A stretch of DNA of 64,000 bases from Nitratireductor aquimarinus (GCF_046773475.1 NZ_CP177239.1:2542001-2606000); one strand, 5' to 3'. Shown: positions 8,148 to 21,556, counted from the first letter of the stretch. Numbers and translations: made by a program. Notes: generated by a model from the sequence alone, not told the origin.

Positions 8148-9338
8148 TCAGATGATGCCGCGTGCGACGGACCAGTAGATCCCGCGATTGAAGGCCTTGC
8201 GGAGCAGTCCCCCGACCTTGGTCGGCGGGGTGGGATGCACGTCCTCGTCATAGTCGTACCAGAGCGGCATGCCGGCCTCGAGACCCATCTGCGCCACGGC
8301 CTGAACCTTGCCGTCATAGGCATCGACGGTGCGGCCGAGCCGGATGTCGCCGGCGATGTTGTTGGCGATCACAGGGCACTGGTTGTGGCAGGAACCGCCG
8401 GCCTTGGAGATCGGCAGATCGACCGTGTCACCCATGATGTAGGCGTTGGGGTGGCCTTCGAGCTGCAGCGTCTGGCGGTCGGTGGGCAGCCAGCCCTCAT
8501 TGTTCGGAGCCTGCGAGATGCCGCTTTCCAGAACCGCATCGACCGCGCGGATCGGCGGCGTACACATGAGAAGGTCGAACGCCTCTTCACCGCCCTCTTC
8601 CGAGTGGGCGATCTTCTTGCCCGCGTCCACGGAGTCCAGCGTGAAGCCGCGCTGATACTTGATGCCCTTGGCTTCAAACACCGGTGGCAGCACCTCACAC
8701 ACTTCCTGCTGCAGGAACAGGCAGTTGCGCAGAAGCTGCGAAACGGTTGGATAGGTGTAGACGATCTCGCACTGCTCGCGCACGCCCTTGCGGCGCAGAT
8801 ATTCATCCACCATCAGCGTGGTTTCCATCGGCGCGATGCCGCACTGATGCGGCACATTCGGCGTCTTCGGGAAGTTGACGGTGATGAAGATCCGCCCCTT
8901 CTCGAAATTGCGCAGCTTCTCGGCAAGCTGGCGCGCCGGGCCGTACTGATAGAAATAATCGCCGCCTTCCTTGAGGCCCGGAATGCGCTCGGGTGCGGGC
9001 AGGCAGCCGGTCGAAACGACGATGTAATCGTAGCCGATGGTCTTTCCGCTCTGCGTCTTCACGGAGGAGCCCGCAAAGTCAAAATGCACCACCTTGTCCA
9101 CCTCGAAGGTGATCTCGGGGCGCAGGAGCGTGCGCTGTTTGCGCCGTAACTCGCCCTCGAAGAACATGTCGAAGGCGACATACATGAAGGCCGGCTTGTA
9201 GTAGTGCCATGGGGAATCGGACAGGAGCGTGACCTTGATTTCTCCCCGCGCGATTTCGGGATACATCTTGGCGACGATGCTGTTGGCCGTCATCGTGCCA
9301 CCGATGCCGCCTCCCACGATAAGTATATGTTTGGTCAA
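8148..9338 (-). CDS. Sulfide:quinone oxidoreductase-like FAD flavoprotein
   Basis: Peripheral membrane flavoprotein of 396 aa expected to oxidise sulfide to polysulfide with quinone as acceptor. The FAD dinucleotide motif VGGGIGGTM is at residues 8-16. Three cysteine regions match the redox cysteines of the family: Cys112 (STGCLPAPE), Cys166 (PHQCGIAPME) and Cys317/Cys321 (GGSCHNQCPVIANNI). The start is TTG at 9338, because AGGGAGG lies 6-7 bases upstream; a GTG at 9359 lies upstream of that site. It leads an operon with DUF1641 and an IscU-like protein, consistent with sulfur handling. Confidence 0.85.
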   Translation of the reverse strand: MTKHILIVGGGIGGTMTANSIVAKMYPEIARGEIKVTLLSDSPWHYYKPAFMYVAFDMFFEGELRRKQRTLLRPEITFEVDKVVHFDFAGSSVKTQSGKTIGYDYIVVSTGCLPAPERIPGLKEGGDYFYQYGPARQLAEKLRNFEKGRIFITVNFPKTPNVPHQCGIAPMETTLMVDEYLRRKGVREQCEIVYTYPTVSQLLRNCLFLQQEVCEVLPPVFEAKGIKYQRGFTLDSVDAGKKIAHSEEGGEEAFDLLMCTPPIRAVDAVLESGISQAPNNEGWLPTDRQTLQLEGHPNAYIMGDTVDLPISKAGGSCHNQCPVIANNIAGDIRLGRTVDAYDGKVQAVAQMGLEAGMPLWYDYDEDVHPTPPTKVGGLLRKAFNRGIYWSVARGII

Positions 9339-9455
9339 CGCTAACCTCCCTGCTTTCACTTAGCTGGCGCAGATATCTTGATCCGTCATCTCAGAGGATT
9401 AGCATGCAGGAGAAAGGCAGCGCCGGCGGATGTTTCCAGAATGGAAAGGTTCGAT

Positions 9456-9881
9456 ATGGCGGGGGAAACGCGCATGCAGGAAACGGAAATCCGCCAGGTC
9501 GTTCAGGCCCAGATCATCGAATGTCTCAACCGTTTTTATGCGATTGAGACTGGTTTGTGGGGCGGTCCTTTGGATGCTTTGATTGTTCGTACGATCATCA
9601 CGGGTAAGATTGAGGGTCGATTTTACGATCTATCTTCGCTTTCGATGACGTTAGGTCTTCCGCTTTCGACGACGCACCGGAAGATCCTTGAGCTTGAGGC
9701 TTCTGGATTTCTGGAGCGAGTGCGCAGCGGGCGTTCGACGCATCTTGTCCCGACGCGCCGGAGCTGCGTTGAGCTGGACAAGAGTTTCGAGGAGATGGTT
9801 TCGACGCTTCAGCGTCTTTACCGGGGTGGTCCGGGGCTTGGTGAGGACAGGCGCGGTTCAGCGTCCCGGGAACGTCTCTGA
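9456..9881 (+). CDS. Winged-helix DNA-binding protein, possibly MarR-like
   Basis: Protein of 141 aa with a winged helix at about residues 50-95 (LSSLSMTLGLPLSTTHRKILELEASGFLERV, given here in two overlapping parts of the same helix-turn-helix and wing). ATG at 9456 is favoured by GGAAAGG six bases upstream; ATG at 9441 is an alternative. Codon use differs from its neighbours, with many T-ending codons (TTT, GGT, CTT, TTG), which suggests recent acquisition or low expression. It is divergent from the sulfide:quinone oxidoreductase operon and could regulate it. Confidence 0.65.
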   Translation: MAGETRMQETEIRQVVQAQIIECLNRFYAIETGLWGGPLDALIVRTIITGKIEGRFYDLSSLSMTLGLPLSTTHRKILELEASGFLERVRSGRSTHLVPTRRSCVELDKSFEEMVSTLQRLYRGGPGLGEDRRGSASRERL

Positions 9882-9962
9882 GCGACGGGGCAGCGCATGT
9901 CAGCTGTGCCCGTGCCTTTGGGTTTCTGGGAAGCCGGTCGGTTTTCTGGAGCGTTAGAACGC

Positions 9963-9993
9963 AAAAAACCCCGCGGCGTGTGCAGCGGGGTTT
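9963..9993 (-). terminator. Rho-independent terminator of the rrn operon
   Basis: Stem AACCCCGC/GCGGGGTT (9967-9974 and 9985-9992) with a 10-nt loop. On the minus strand it is followed by TTTTTT. It lies 12 bp past the tRNA-fMet 3' end. Confidence 0.88.
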
Positions 9994-10003
9994 GTTCGTT
10001 GAT

Positions 10004-10081
<78 letters not shown>

Positions 10082-10108
10082 TCAACTTTTGTGTTCTTTT
10101 TGCATGCC

Positions 10109-10132
10109 AAAAGGCCGCGTTTGCGGCCTTTT
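10109..10132. terminator. Symmetric hairpin between 5S rRNA and tRNA-fMet
   Basis: Perfect 10-bp stem AAAAGGCCGC/GCGGCCTTTT with a 4-nt loop, T-rich on either strand. On the minus strand it could be a partial terminator or a processing structure between 5S and the initiator tRNA. Confidence 0.55.
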
Positions 10133-10171
10133 GTTTTTGGTTTGTGTCGAGAAGCTTACATGCGATTTGCA

Positions 10172-10289
10172 GACCTGGCAGCGACCTACTCTCCCGCGTC
10201 TTAAGACGAAGTACCATCGGCGCTGGGGCGTTTCACGGCCGTGTTCGGAAAGGGAACGGGTGCAGCCGCCCCGCCATGACCACCAGGTC
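10172..10289 (-). rRNA. rrf: 5S ribosomal RNA
   Basis: 118 nt with complementary ends GACCTGG/CCAGGTC closing helix I. The conserved CCGAAC and GGGAGAGTAGG segments are present on the minus strand. It is the third rRNA of the operon, 83 bp after 23S. Confidence 0.95.
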
Positions 10290-10377
10290 GGCAAAGCGCA
10301 TGTAATCGAGAAGCTGGTTGGCCTTTTGGCCAGTATTTTGTCGCTCTTGATGAGCATAAGCAATGAGAATGATTCAA

Positions 10378-13182
<2,805 letters not shown>

Positions 13183-13196
13183 TCATTCTCATTGCC

Positions 13197-13528
13197 AATG
13201 CTCATCCGGATTGCTCCAGACGACACTGGCAGAAAAGACCAGCTTCTCGAGATCTGTTCGATGGCCTGCGGTTAAGCCGCCAATCATAGTGGAGGGAATT
13301 GAGCGTTCACCTCCGACACATCCACACCGCATGATCAAACCCAAAAAGCCGAAGCCTTTCAGCAATCATGCCGGAGCGATGTCCGAACAAATCTTCTCTT
13401 CACAATGTCAAACAGAACAGGCAGCCAGCGAACCGGCCGCAAACCTTTTTCTTCTTCTAACGGATAACCTTCTTCCCACCGCTCACACAATCAACTGCCT
13501 CAGAAAGGCATCTGCCAAAGGCAGGCGT
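13197..13528 (-). other. 23S to tRNA-Ala internal transcribed spacer
   Basis: About 330 nt with no gene. It contains the 5' arm of the 23S processing stalk at its edge. A short repeat of the TGCC/GGCA type at 13508-13526 may form a small hairpin next to the tRNA 3' end. I see nothing else. Confidence 0.7.
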
Positions 13529-13604
13529 TGGTGGAGCTGGACGGGATCGAACCGACGACCCCCTGCTTGCAAAGCAGGTGCTCTCCCAGCTGAGCTACAG
13601 CCCC
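13529..13604 (-). tRNA. tRNA-Ala (anticodon TGC)
   Basis: 76-nt cloverleaf beginning GGGGCTGTAGCTCAGCTGGG with encoded CCA at 13529-13531; anticodon TGC is the complement of 13569-13571. Typical 16S-23S spacer tRNA. Confidence 0.98.
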
Positions 13605-13630
13605 TTGTAACGCATCATGCGAAGCGGAAA

Positions 13631-13707
<77 letters not shown>

Positions 13708-13890
13708 TCTACCGAACCCCGGCAGGGCCCGCGCACTAAGAGGCAGGAAAGCCAAAGGCACGGATGGTTATCCGCGAAGAAAGAGAAACGAAGGCGGCAG
13801 CGCTCGCACTTGTAAAGGCGACCGGATTGACTATCCGATCTTGTTCTTAAAGAGGATCGATAGAAGCAAGCTTCTGAAGATCCATCCTTA

Positions 13891-15377
<1,487 letters not shown>

Positions 15378-15728
15378 GAGATTTGATATTGGCTTTATGG
15401 TCACGCTTGAATCGACGAGAACATTCACACCCGCTCGACCAGACTAGCCAGCCAAGCGATTGTAACTTTCTCTCGAAACGTGATCCGCCAAAGTCTCGTT
15501 CGGATCCAAATCCCCGAAGGGCCTCAGATCCCGCAAGCCTCTGCCGCCCACGTTTCTCTTTCTTCCAATATTCAATTGTCAAAGATCTGACACCACAAAG
15601 TGGTATCGAGGCCATCAGCTTTTCGGCTCCTGGCCCGATCGAGTGTCGCTTACGCGGCTCTCTATGAGAACCTCCGAGGCCGGACCATGTCGCCGGCTTG
15701 CGGCGCCGCCGTCCTCGTTGGTGAGGCG
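15378..15728 (-). other. rrn leader with boxA-like antitermination site
   Basis: About 350 nt between the rrn promoter and 16S with no gene. On the minus strand ATCTTTGACAATTGAATA (within 15571-15588) resembles the boxA core CTCTTTAACA that recruits the Nus antitermination complex. The A-rich block just downstream of it on the transcript is also typical. Function is inferred from position and similarity. Confidence 0.5.
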
Positions 15729-15758
15729 TATATAGGCCGGACCCCCTCGAACTGTCAA
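15729..15758 (-). promoter_or_regulatory. rrn operon promoter
   Basis: On the minus strand, -35 TTGACA (complement of 15753-15758), an 18-bp spacer, and -10 TATATA (15729-15734). An A/T-rich block (15764-15784) directly upstream looks like an UP element. It is about 350 bp before 16S, as expected for a long rrn leader. Confidence 0.8.
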
Positions 15759-16013
15759 CGCGCTTTTTTCAAGTTTTTCGTTTTTCTTCGTATTCCAACC
15801 TAAAAACCGAAAGAAATCACACTCAACCCACTGATTTCAAACGATAATAAAAAATGACAAACAGGATCAAAAACTTGCCAAACCGCGCATTTCCGGCCTT
15901 CTCAGCCATTCTTGCCGGCAAAACTCTAGCCCGCAAAAACCATGTCGCATTCTGACATGTAAAACTGCCCTTACGGCACCCTGGCTTTTACCGTCATACC
16001 GTCTCGGGCGGGC

Positions 16014-16045
16014 ATCGGTTCACCCTATATAAGGAGTGAACCGAT
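16014..16045. promoter_or_regulatory. 10-bp perfect inverted repeat between AraC gene and rrn promoter
   Basis: ATCGGTTCAC (16014-16023) and GTGAACCGAT (16036-16045) flank a TATATA-containing 12-bp centre. It is 14 bp past the AraC stop. It may be a U-tract-free terminator or an operator. The rest of 15760-16058 is AT-rich and shows no gene. Confidence 0.5.
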
Positions 16046-16058
16046 CCAGAGACCTCTT

Positions 16059-17036
16059 CTAGGGTCGTCGGGAATGATCACCCGGCGTACAGCCGAAACG
16101 GGACTGAAACGCCCGGCTGAAATTCGCCACATGCCGATATCCGGCATCCCAGGCAGCCCGTTTAATGGAGACGCGCTCCAGCTTTATCCGCCGTGCGGCC
16201 TCATCCAGCCGGGCATTTCGGGTGAACTCCGCAACGGTCTCGCCGAACGCCTGGCGAAAGACCTCATTCAGACGCCGCGGCGCCATGCCCACTTCTTTGG
16301 AGAGATCCTCCAGCCCCGGCGCATCCGCCAGCCGTGAAAGAACAATATCCTGCGCCGCGCAGGCCGTGGACCGATCATGCTCGCTGATCGCGCGTTCATC
16401 TTCCTTGAGGCCGCTTTGCCTGATCACATCACAATAGATTGCCAGAAGTGCGTTGACCGTGCCTTCCAGATGCAGGCGACGGGTTTCTCCGCCAAGCTGC
16501 GAGTCATTCATCATCGCGCAGAGAAAGCGCACCTCGGGACGGGTCTCGAAATGCTGCACCGTACGCTCTTCCATATGAAAGAGACGGTGCATGGCCTTGG
16601 GCGGTGCAAAGCCGAGCCGGCTCTCGATCATCTCCTCGCGCAGGCAGATGCCGGCGGCGCAGACCGCCTTGCCCGGCATGACCCGGAAAGTGCCCCGATG
16701 CTCGGGCAGATGCATGGCCAGATTGTCCCGGTTTGTGAACACCCCGTCACAGCCATTGAGATCGTAATGAACGACGCCGGAGGCGCACCCCATGAAGCTG
16801 ACCGTTCCCGGCGGCTGGGTGTTGCCGATTTCCATTTCCGTCTCTTCGCGGAAATGCATGCGGGTCAGATGCAGGATCACCCCGTCATTCAGTTCAAACC
16901 GTTCGAGTTCACAGGTCCCGAATGGCAGGGCGGACATCGCCTCGCTGTCATAGGCCGAACCGGCATGGCGTCCACCGCCCTCCGCTTCAAGTTTCACTTC
17001 AACGGTCGGTTTCTCGAAAGACCCTGCCATAGACAT
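16059..17036 (-). CDS. AraC family transcriptional regulator (PchR-like)
   Basis: A 325-aa regulator. The C-terminal pair of helix-turn-helix motifs occupies about residues 225-325 (LEDLSKEVGMAPRRLNEVFRQAFG, then AAWDAGYRHVANFSRAFQSRFG, each quoted as two adjoining pieces of the domain). The N-terminal part resembles siderophore-type AraC regulators, with EIGNTQPPGTVSFMG. The start MSMAGSF is chosen for GGGGGAG eight bases upstream. It is divergent from the aminotransferase/oxidoreductase/porter operon across 349 bp, so it is the likely regulator of that operon. Confidence 0.82.
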   Translation of the reverse strand: MSMAGSFEKPTVEVKLEAEGGGRHAGSAYDSEAMSALPFGTCELERFELNDGVILHLTRMHFREETEMEIGNTQPPGTVSFMGCASGVVHYDLNGCDGVFTNRDNLAMHLPEHRGTFRVMPGKAVCAAGICLREEMIESRLGFAPPKAMHRLFHMEERTVQHFETRPEVRFLCAMMNDSQLGGETRRLHLEGTVNALLAIYCDVIRQSGLKEDERAISEHDRSTACAAQDIVLSRLADAPGLEDLSKEVGMAPRRLNEVFRQAFGETVAEFTRNARLDEAARRIKLERVSIKRAAWDAGYRHVANFSRAFQSRFGCTPGDHSRRP

Positions 17037-17385
17037 TTGAAACGCTCCCCCAAGCACACGCAGCCGCCACCCATATATGACGAAGCGGCGCTGCAAATAA
17101 TGATAACAAAAAGCAATTCACCACAACCCTTGTAAGCCTTAGCCGGCGTTGTGCTGTGTAGCATTGCGAATCAGGAACCTTCCGTGACCGTGCGCCGGTA
17201 TTTCACCGCGCGGCGGGCGGATGCGTTTCGTTTTCAAGGGGGATGAAAGAAGGCCGGAGGCGTTCCGGCGACCTTCTTGTGCGGAATGCGTTCGCAAAGG
17301 CGCTCTTCGAGCAGCCGGCAGGCATCGTGTCCGGAAACCCCGACAAACGACATACCGTAACACACCGCATACCAAGGAACGCTTC
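17037..17385. other. Intergenic region upstream of the aminotransferase operon
   Basis: 349 bp without a convincing gene. At 17247-17278 a strong hairpin, AAGAAGG plus CCGGA paired with TCCGG plus CCTTCTT, sits about 110 bp before the operon start with no U-run on the plus strand. It could be a leader structure or, on the minus strand (CTTTCATCC follows), a weak terminator. Confidence 0.45.
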
Positions 17386-18708
17386 ATGACCGAGCAAAGC
17401 CCAACCGTGCTGGCCAATCGCCTGGCGCTTGAAGGCGGCACGCCCGTGCGCACCGCGCCCCTGCCCTGGGAACTGCCCGGCGCACACTGGATCGGCAAGG
17501 AGGAGCGCGAGCTGGTCGACCGGGTGATCGACGCGCAGAGCCCCTTCCGGTTTTACGGTCCCGACCCGCAGCACATGGTCGACACGCTGGAACAGGAGTG
17601 GCGCGCCGCCTATGGCCATCGCCATGCGCTTGGCGTTTCCTCCGGGACGGCCGCCCTTTCCATCGCCATTTCGGCGCTCGACATCGGGCCGGGCGACGAG
17701 GTTCTGATCGCCGGATATATGTGGGTGAGCTGCGTGTCCGCCATCGTGCGCAGCGGCGCGATCCCCCGGCTGGTCGATATCGACGAGACCTTCTGCATGG
17801 ATCCGGCGGATCTGCGCCGCAAGATCACGCCGCGCGCCCGCGCCATCCTTCTGGTGCATATGAGTGGTGCGCCCGGCCATGTGGCCGAGATCGCAGGGAT
17901 CGCGAAGGAGAACGGCCTCGCTCTCATCGAGGATTGCGCGCAGGCTGCCGGCGCAAGTTCCGGCGGCACGCCGGTTGGCCGCTTCGGCGACATCGCCACC
18001 TTCAGCTTCCAGCTCAACAAGAACATGACCGCTGGCGATGGCGGCATGATCGTCTGTCAGGACGACGCCATCTTCCGCCGCATCACCGCGCTCCACGATC
18101 TTGGCTTTGCACGCAATGAGGAAGGGCGGCTCGACACGTCCGACGAGACCTGCCAGCTCTGGGGTTTTGGCGCACGCATGTCGGATCTGGCCGGCGCCAT
18201 GGCGCTTGCCCAGTCTCGCAAGCTCGGCCAGATCACCGGCGCCATGCGCACGGCCAAATGGCGCATCCGCGAAGCGCTGTCAGACATTCCGCAGATCGAT
18301 TTCCGCACCGTGCCGGATCCATCCGGCGACAGCGGCCCCTTCCTTGTCACGCTCTATCGTGACGCCGAAACCTGTCAGGCCTTCACCGAGGCACTGCGCG
18401 CCGAGGGCATTCGCGGCCCGGCAGGTTCTCTGAGCTGCATCACCATGCGCGAATGGGGACTGCACTGGTATTTCAACATTCCGAGCCTCACCGAGAAGCG
18501 ATCCAACAGCCGTGACGGCTTACCTTGGACGCATCCGCTCAACGCCTTTGCCGGCGAGATCGATTATCGCCGCGGCGCGTTGCCCAATTGCGATGCGCTC
18601 AGCGAGCGCGGTGCGCTCCTCGCCATCGCTTCCAAACTCACCCACGACGACGTCACCGACATCATCACCGCATTCAGAAAAGTCGCCAATGCCCTCTTCA
18701 ATCGCTGA
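17386..18708 (+). CDS. DegT/DnrJ/EryC1 family PLP aminotransferase, StsC/AHBA-synthase-like
   Basis: A 440-aa aspartate-aminotransferase-fold enzyme that would transfer an amino group to a keto sugar or keto cyclitol, or the reverse. PLP-binding residues are visible: Asp183 (ALIEDCAQAAGA), the FSFQLNKNMTAGDGG motif with Schiff-base Lys212, and SSGTAALS at 85-92. The N-terminus (LALEGGTPVRTAPLPWELPG) resembles scyllo-inosose aminotransferases and AHBA synthases rather than ArnB/WecE enzymes. ATG at 17386 has AAGGAAC upstream. The gene overlaps the GMC oxidoreductase gene by 20 bp, so the two enzymes probably act in sequence. Confidence 0.88.
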   Translation: MTEQSPTVLANRLALEGGTPVRTAPLPWELPGAHWIGKEERELVDRVIDAQSPFRFYGPDPQHMVDTLEQEWRAAYGHRHALGVSSGTAALSIAISALDIGPGDEVLIAGYMWVSCVSAIVRSGAIPRLVDIDETFCMDPADLRRKITPRARAILLVHMSGAPGHVAEIAGIAKENGLALIEDCAQAAGASSGGTPVGRFGDIATFSFQLNKNMTAGDGGMIVCQDDAIFRRITALHDLGFARNEEGRLDTSDETCQLWGFGARMSDLAGAMALAQSRKLGQITGAMRTAKWRIREALSDIPQIDFRTVPDPSGDSGPFLVTLYRDAETCQAFTEALRAEGIRGPAGSLSCITMREWGLHWYFNIPSLTEKRSNSRDGLPWTHPLNAFAGEIDYRRGALPNCDALSERGALLAIASKLTHDDVTDIITAFRKVANALFNR

Positions 18709-20218
18709 GACCGCCGCACCGATGCCGACACTCTCTTCTCTCCTGACCTCCGATCCCTTTTCCATCTCCAAGGCGACCACCGGCATTGACGTGCTGGTGA
18801 TCGGCTCTGGAACGGCCGGCGTCACCAGCGCCATCGAACTGGCGCGCAAGGGGCTTTCCGTGGTGATCCTGGAGGCCGGCCCTTTCCTGCTGCCAAGCCA
18901 TGTGGGCTCCACCCCTTTCCGCAGCCGCGAGGACATCACCCCGCAGATCCACAATCTGGTGCGCTATCGCACCGCCTGGACCGACCACGAGCACTTCAGC
19001 GATGGCGTTGCCTCGCCGCTCAACAATGATGCATGGTCGGCTGTCGGCGGACGCACGCTTTTCTGGGGCGGCTGCACGCCGCGCTTTTCGGAATGGGATT
19101 TTGACGACTGGCCGTTCTCTTATGAAGAGTTCGCCAGCTATTACGACCGCGCCGAGCGCATCATGCATGTCTCCGGCCGCTCGGAGGAGCGCCCGCCCTT
19201 CTTCCGCGGCAAGGCGCAGGACACGATTCTGGACCGCCTCCACAAGGCCGGCATCGATGCCGAACACGCCGCACTCGGTGTCGACACGCAGGAATCGCGC
19301 AATGGCTATGTGCCGCGCGGCTTCGATTCTGCTGCCGACCGCCTGCTGCGCAGCGGCCTTCTCTCAAGAGAAGTGGCGCGCGGACGCATCGTGCTGGTTC
19401 CCGACACCATTGCCGAGAGCATCGAGAACAATGGCCGGCAGGTGACCGGCATCGTTGCGCGCGGTGCGCAAAGCGACCGCCGCTTCCGCCTTGTCGCCCG
19501 TCATTACAGTCTGGCCGGTGGCGCGATCCAGTCGACGCGGCTGGCGCTCGATTCCGGTCTGCGCGACATTCACCCGCTGGTCGGCACCCACATCGCCGAC
19601 CACCTGTTCATTCAGGGCCTGTTCCGTCTGAAGGCGCCGCTCAACGAGCCGATCTACACCTTCATTCCCGCCGGCAAGGACCGTCCCTACCACATCCAGA
19701 TTCAGGGACCGTTCGACGAGACCTGGTATTCGCCCTATCACGCAACCGTGTGGCTCGACTGCGATCCCCAGGGGCTGTACCTCCTCGCCTATTGCTTCGG
19801 CGTCGGCGAAGCGGCCAAGAGCAACGAGTTACAGCTCACCGGACAATGCGGCGACGGCCCCGGCAATATGGGCCGCTACGCAGTCCTCAACGGCCGCACC
19901 GAAAACGACCTGCGCATTCTCGACGAGATGAACGCCTTCCTTCCGCAGGTGGCGGAAGGCATGGGCGCGGAGCTGGTGCGCAGCCAGATCAACCCGCCCG
20001 GCGCGGCCCTGCATGAAATCGGCGGCCTGCGCATGTCGGCGGAGCCGGGCGTCGGCGTCACCGACACCCATGGCCGGTTCTGGGCTCTGCCCAATCTGTC
20101 CGTTGCCGATTCCGCAGCGTGGCCTTCACAGGGCTCGGCCAACAGCTACCTGACCATCACGGCCTGGTCGCTTCGTCATGCAGAAGGCGTGGCCGAGCTG
20201 CTTGGGGAGGAGATCTGA
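18689..20218 (+). CDS. GMC family FAD-dependent oxidoreductase
   Basis: A 509-aa glucose-methanol-choline family flavoprotein, expected to oxidise a sugar or cyclitol hydroxyl to a carbonyl. The FAD motif VIGSGTAGVTSA is at residues 37-48. The C-terminal GMC domain has LHEIGGLRM, then SVADSAAWPSQGSANSYLTI with the His and Asn expected at the active site. The N-terminus resembles sorbitol and paromamine-type dehydrogenases in layout. ATG at 18689 is most likely; ATG at 18722 is possible. Its pairing with a sugar aminotransferase suggests oxidation followed by transamination, as in the NeoQ/Neo18-type step of aminoglycoside pathways (inference). Confidence 0.87.
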   Translation: MPSSIAETAAPMPTLSSLLTSDPFSISKATTGIDVLVIGSGTAGVTSAIELARKGLSVVILEAGPFLLPSHVGSTPFRSREDITPQIHNLVRYRTAWTDHEHFSDGVASPLNNDAWSAVGGRTLFWGGCTPRFSEWDFDDWPFSYEEFASYYDRAERIMHVSGRSEERPPFFRGKAQDTILDRLHKAGIDAEHAALGVDTQESRNGYVPRGFDSAADRLLRSGLLSREVARGRIVLVPDTIAESIENNGRQVTGIVARGAQSDRRFRLVARHYSLAGGAIQSTRLALDSGLRDIHPLVGTHIADHLFIQGLFRLKAPLNEPIYTFIPAGKDRPYHIQIQGPFDETWYSPYHATVWLDCDPQGLYLLAYCFGVGEAAKSNELQLTGQCGDGPGNMGRYAVLNGRTENDLRILDEMNAFLPQVAEGMGAELVRSQINPPGAALHEIGGLRMSAEPGVGVTDTHGRFWALPNLSVADSAAWPSQGSANSYLTITAWSLRHAEGVAELLGEEI

Positions 20219-20221
20219 TCC

Positions 20222-21556
20222 ATGCTGATCCGACTGGTGATACTGGCCGCCCTGTTCGGCTTTCTCTTCGGGTTCGATGAAGGCGTGATTGCCGGCGCTC
20301 TGCCGCTCATTACTTCGACCTTCGAAATCTCCGCCTCCGGTGAAGGCCTCGTCACCGCCTCCGTGCCGCTTGGCGCGGTGGGTGGCGCGATCCTCGCCGC
20401 GCTGTGGGCCGACAGTCTGGGCCGCCGCAAGGTGCTCATCATGTGTTCGGTTCTGTTCGGCATCGGTGCGATCGCCAGCGGTCTGGCGCAGGAAGAAATC
20501 GCGCTCATCCTTGCGCGCCTTCTGCTCGGCATCGCCATCGGCGCGTCGGCGCTCGCCGCCCCCATGTTCCTCGCCGAACTTGCGCCGGCGCGGCATCGCG
20601 GCGCGATCGTCTCCGCCTTCCAGCTCATGATCACGATTGGCATTCTGGTGTCCTATCTGATCGACCTGGCGCTGGAGCCGCTCGGCGCATGGCGCTGGAT
20701 GCTGGCGCTTGGCGCGGTGCCCGCCTTCGTCTCGCTGATCGGCATCGCGCTCTCGCCGGAAAGCCCGCGCTGGCTCGTCATGCGCGGCCGCCGCGAAGAG
20801 GCCGGCTCGGTCATCGCCGCCATCCAGCCGGACCTCGACCGCAAGGAAGTGGACCACATTGTCGGCGACATCGCCGCAACGCATGCAGGCGAACCGCGCA
20901 CAGCCCCGTGGTCGGACTTCCTGTCGGATCACATCCGCCCGCTGGCGATCTTCGCCATCGCCGCCTTTCTGCTTCAGCAGGTCAGCGGCATCAACGCCGT
21001 CATCTATTATGCGCCGACCATTCTCGGCCATGCCGGCTTCGATGGTTCGAGCACCCAGCTCACCGCCACGGTGGGCATCGGCCTCGTCAATGTCGTGATG
21101 ACCGTGGTCGCCATGCTCTTCGTCGACAGGCTCGGTCGCCGACCGCTCTTCATTCTGGGTTTCATCGGTTCTGCCGTGAGCCTCGCCGTGATCGCCTATG
21201 CGATGAACGGACAGGGTTCCGAGCTTGCGACACTGGCGCTGATCGGGCTGTTTGCCTACATCGCCTTCTTCGCCGTCAGTCTCGGGCCGCTTCCCTGGCT
21301 TTACATGTCCGAGCTTTTCCCGCTCGCCATGCGCAGCCGCGGCATGGCCATGGCCTCGGTCGCCAACTGGTCGTGCAACTTCCTCGTGGTCTTCATGTTC
21401 CCGGTGCTGGTCAGCTATGCCGGTGCGGCGGCAACCTTCGCCGTGTTCTGCGCCTTCTGCGTTCTGGGCGCTGTGGTGGCCTGGCTCTATGCGCCGGAGA
21501 CCAAGGGCGTAAGCCTTGAAGATCTGGAACAGCGCGAGCTCGTGGCGGCGCAATGA
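20222..21556 (+). CDS. MFS sugar porter (first of tandem pair)
   Basis: A 444-aa twelve-helix proton symporter of the sugar porter family. Family signatures are DSLGRRKV, PESPRWLVMRGR, the QQVSGINAVIYYAPTI motif that lines the sugar site, VDRLGRRPLF and PETKG. GGAGGAG precedes the ATG. It follows the GMC gene by 3 bp and overlaps the next porter gene by 4 bp. The substrate is probably a hexose, polyol or inositol derivative handled by the upstream enzymes (inference). Confidence 0.92.
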   Translation: MLIRLVILAALFGFLFGFDEGVIAGALPLITSTFEISASGEGLVTASVPLGAVGGAILAALWADSLGRRKVLIMCSVLFGIGAIASGLAQEEIALILARLLLGIAIGASALAAPMFLAELAPARHRGAIVSAFQLMITIGILVSYLIDLALEPLGAWRWMLALGAVPAFVSLIGIALSPESPRWLVMRGRREEAGSVIAAIQPDLDRKEVDHIVGDIAATHAGEPRTAPWSDFLSDHIRPLAIFAIAAFLLQQVSGINAVIYYAPTILGHAGFDGSSTQLTATVGIGLVNVVMTVVAMLFVDRLGRRPLFILGFIGSAVSLAVIAYAMNGQGSELATLALIGLFAYIAFFAVSLGPLPWLYMSELFPLAMRSRGMAMASVANWSCNFLVVFMFPVLVSYAGAAATFAVFCAFCVLGAVVAWLYAPETKGVSLEDLEQRELVAAQ

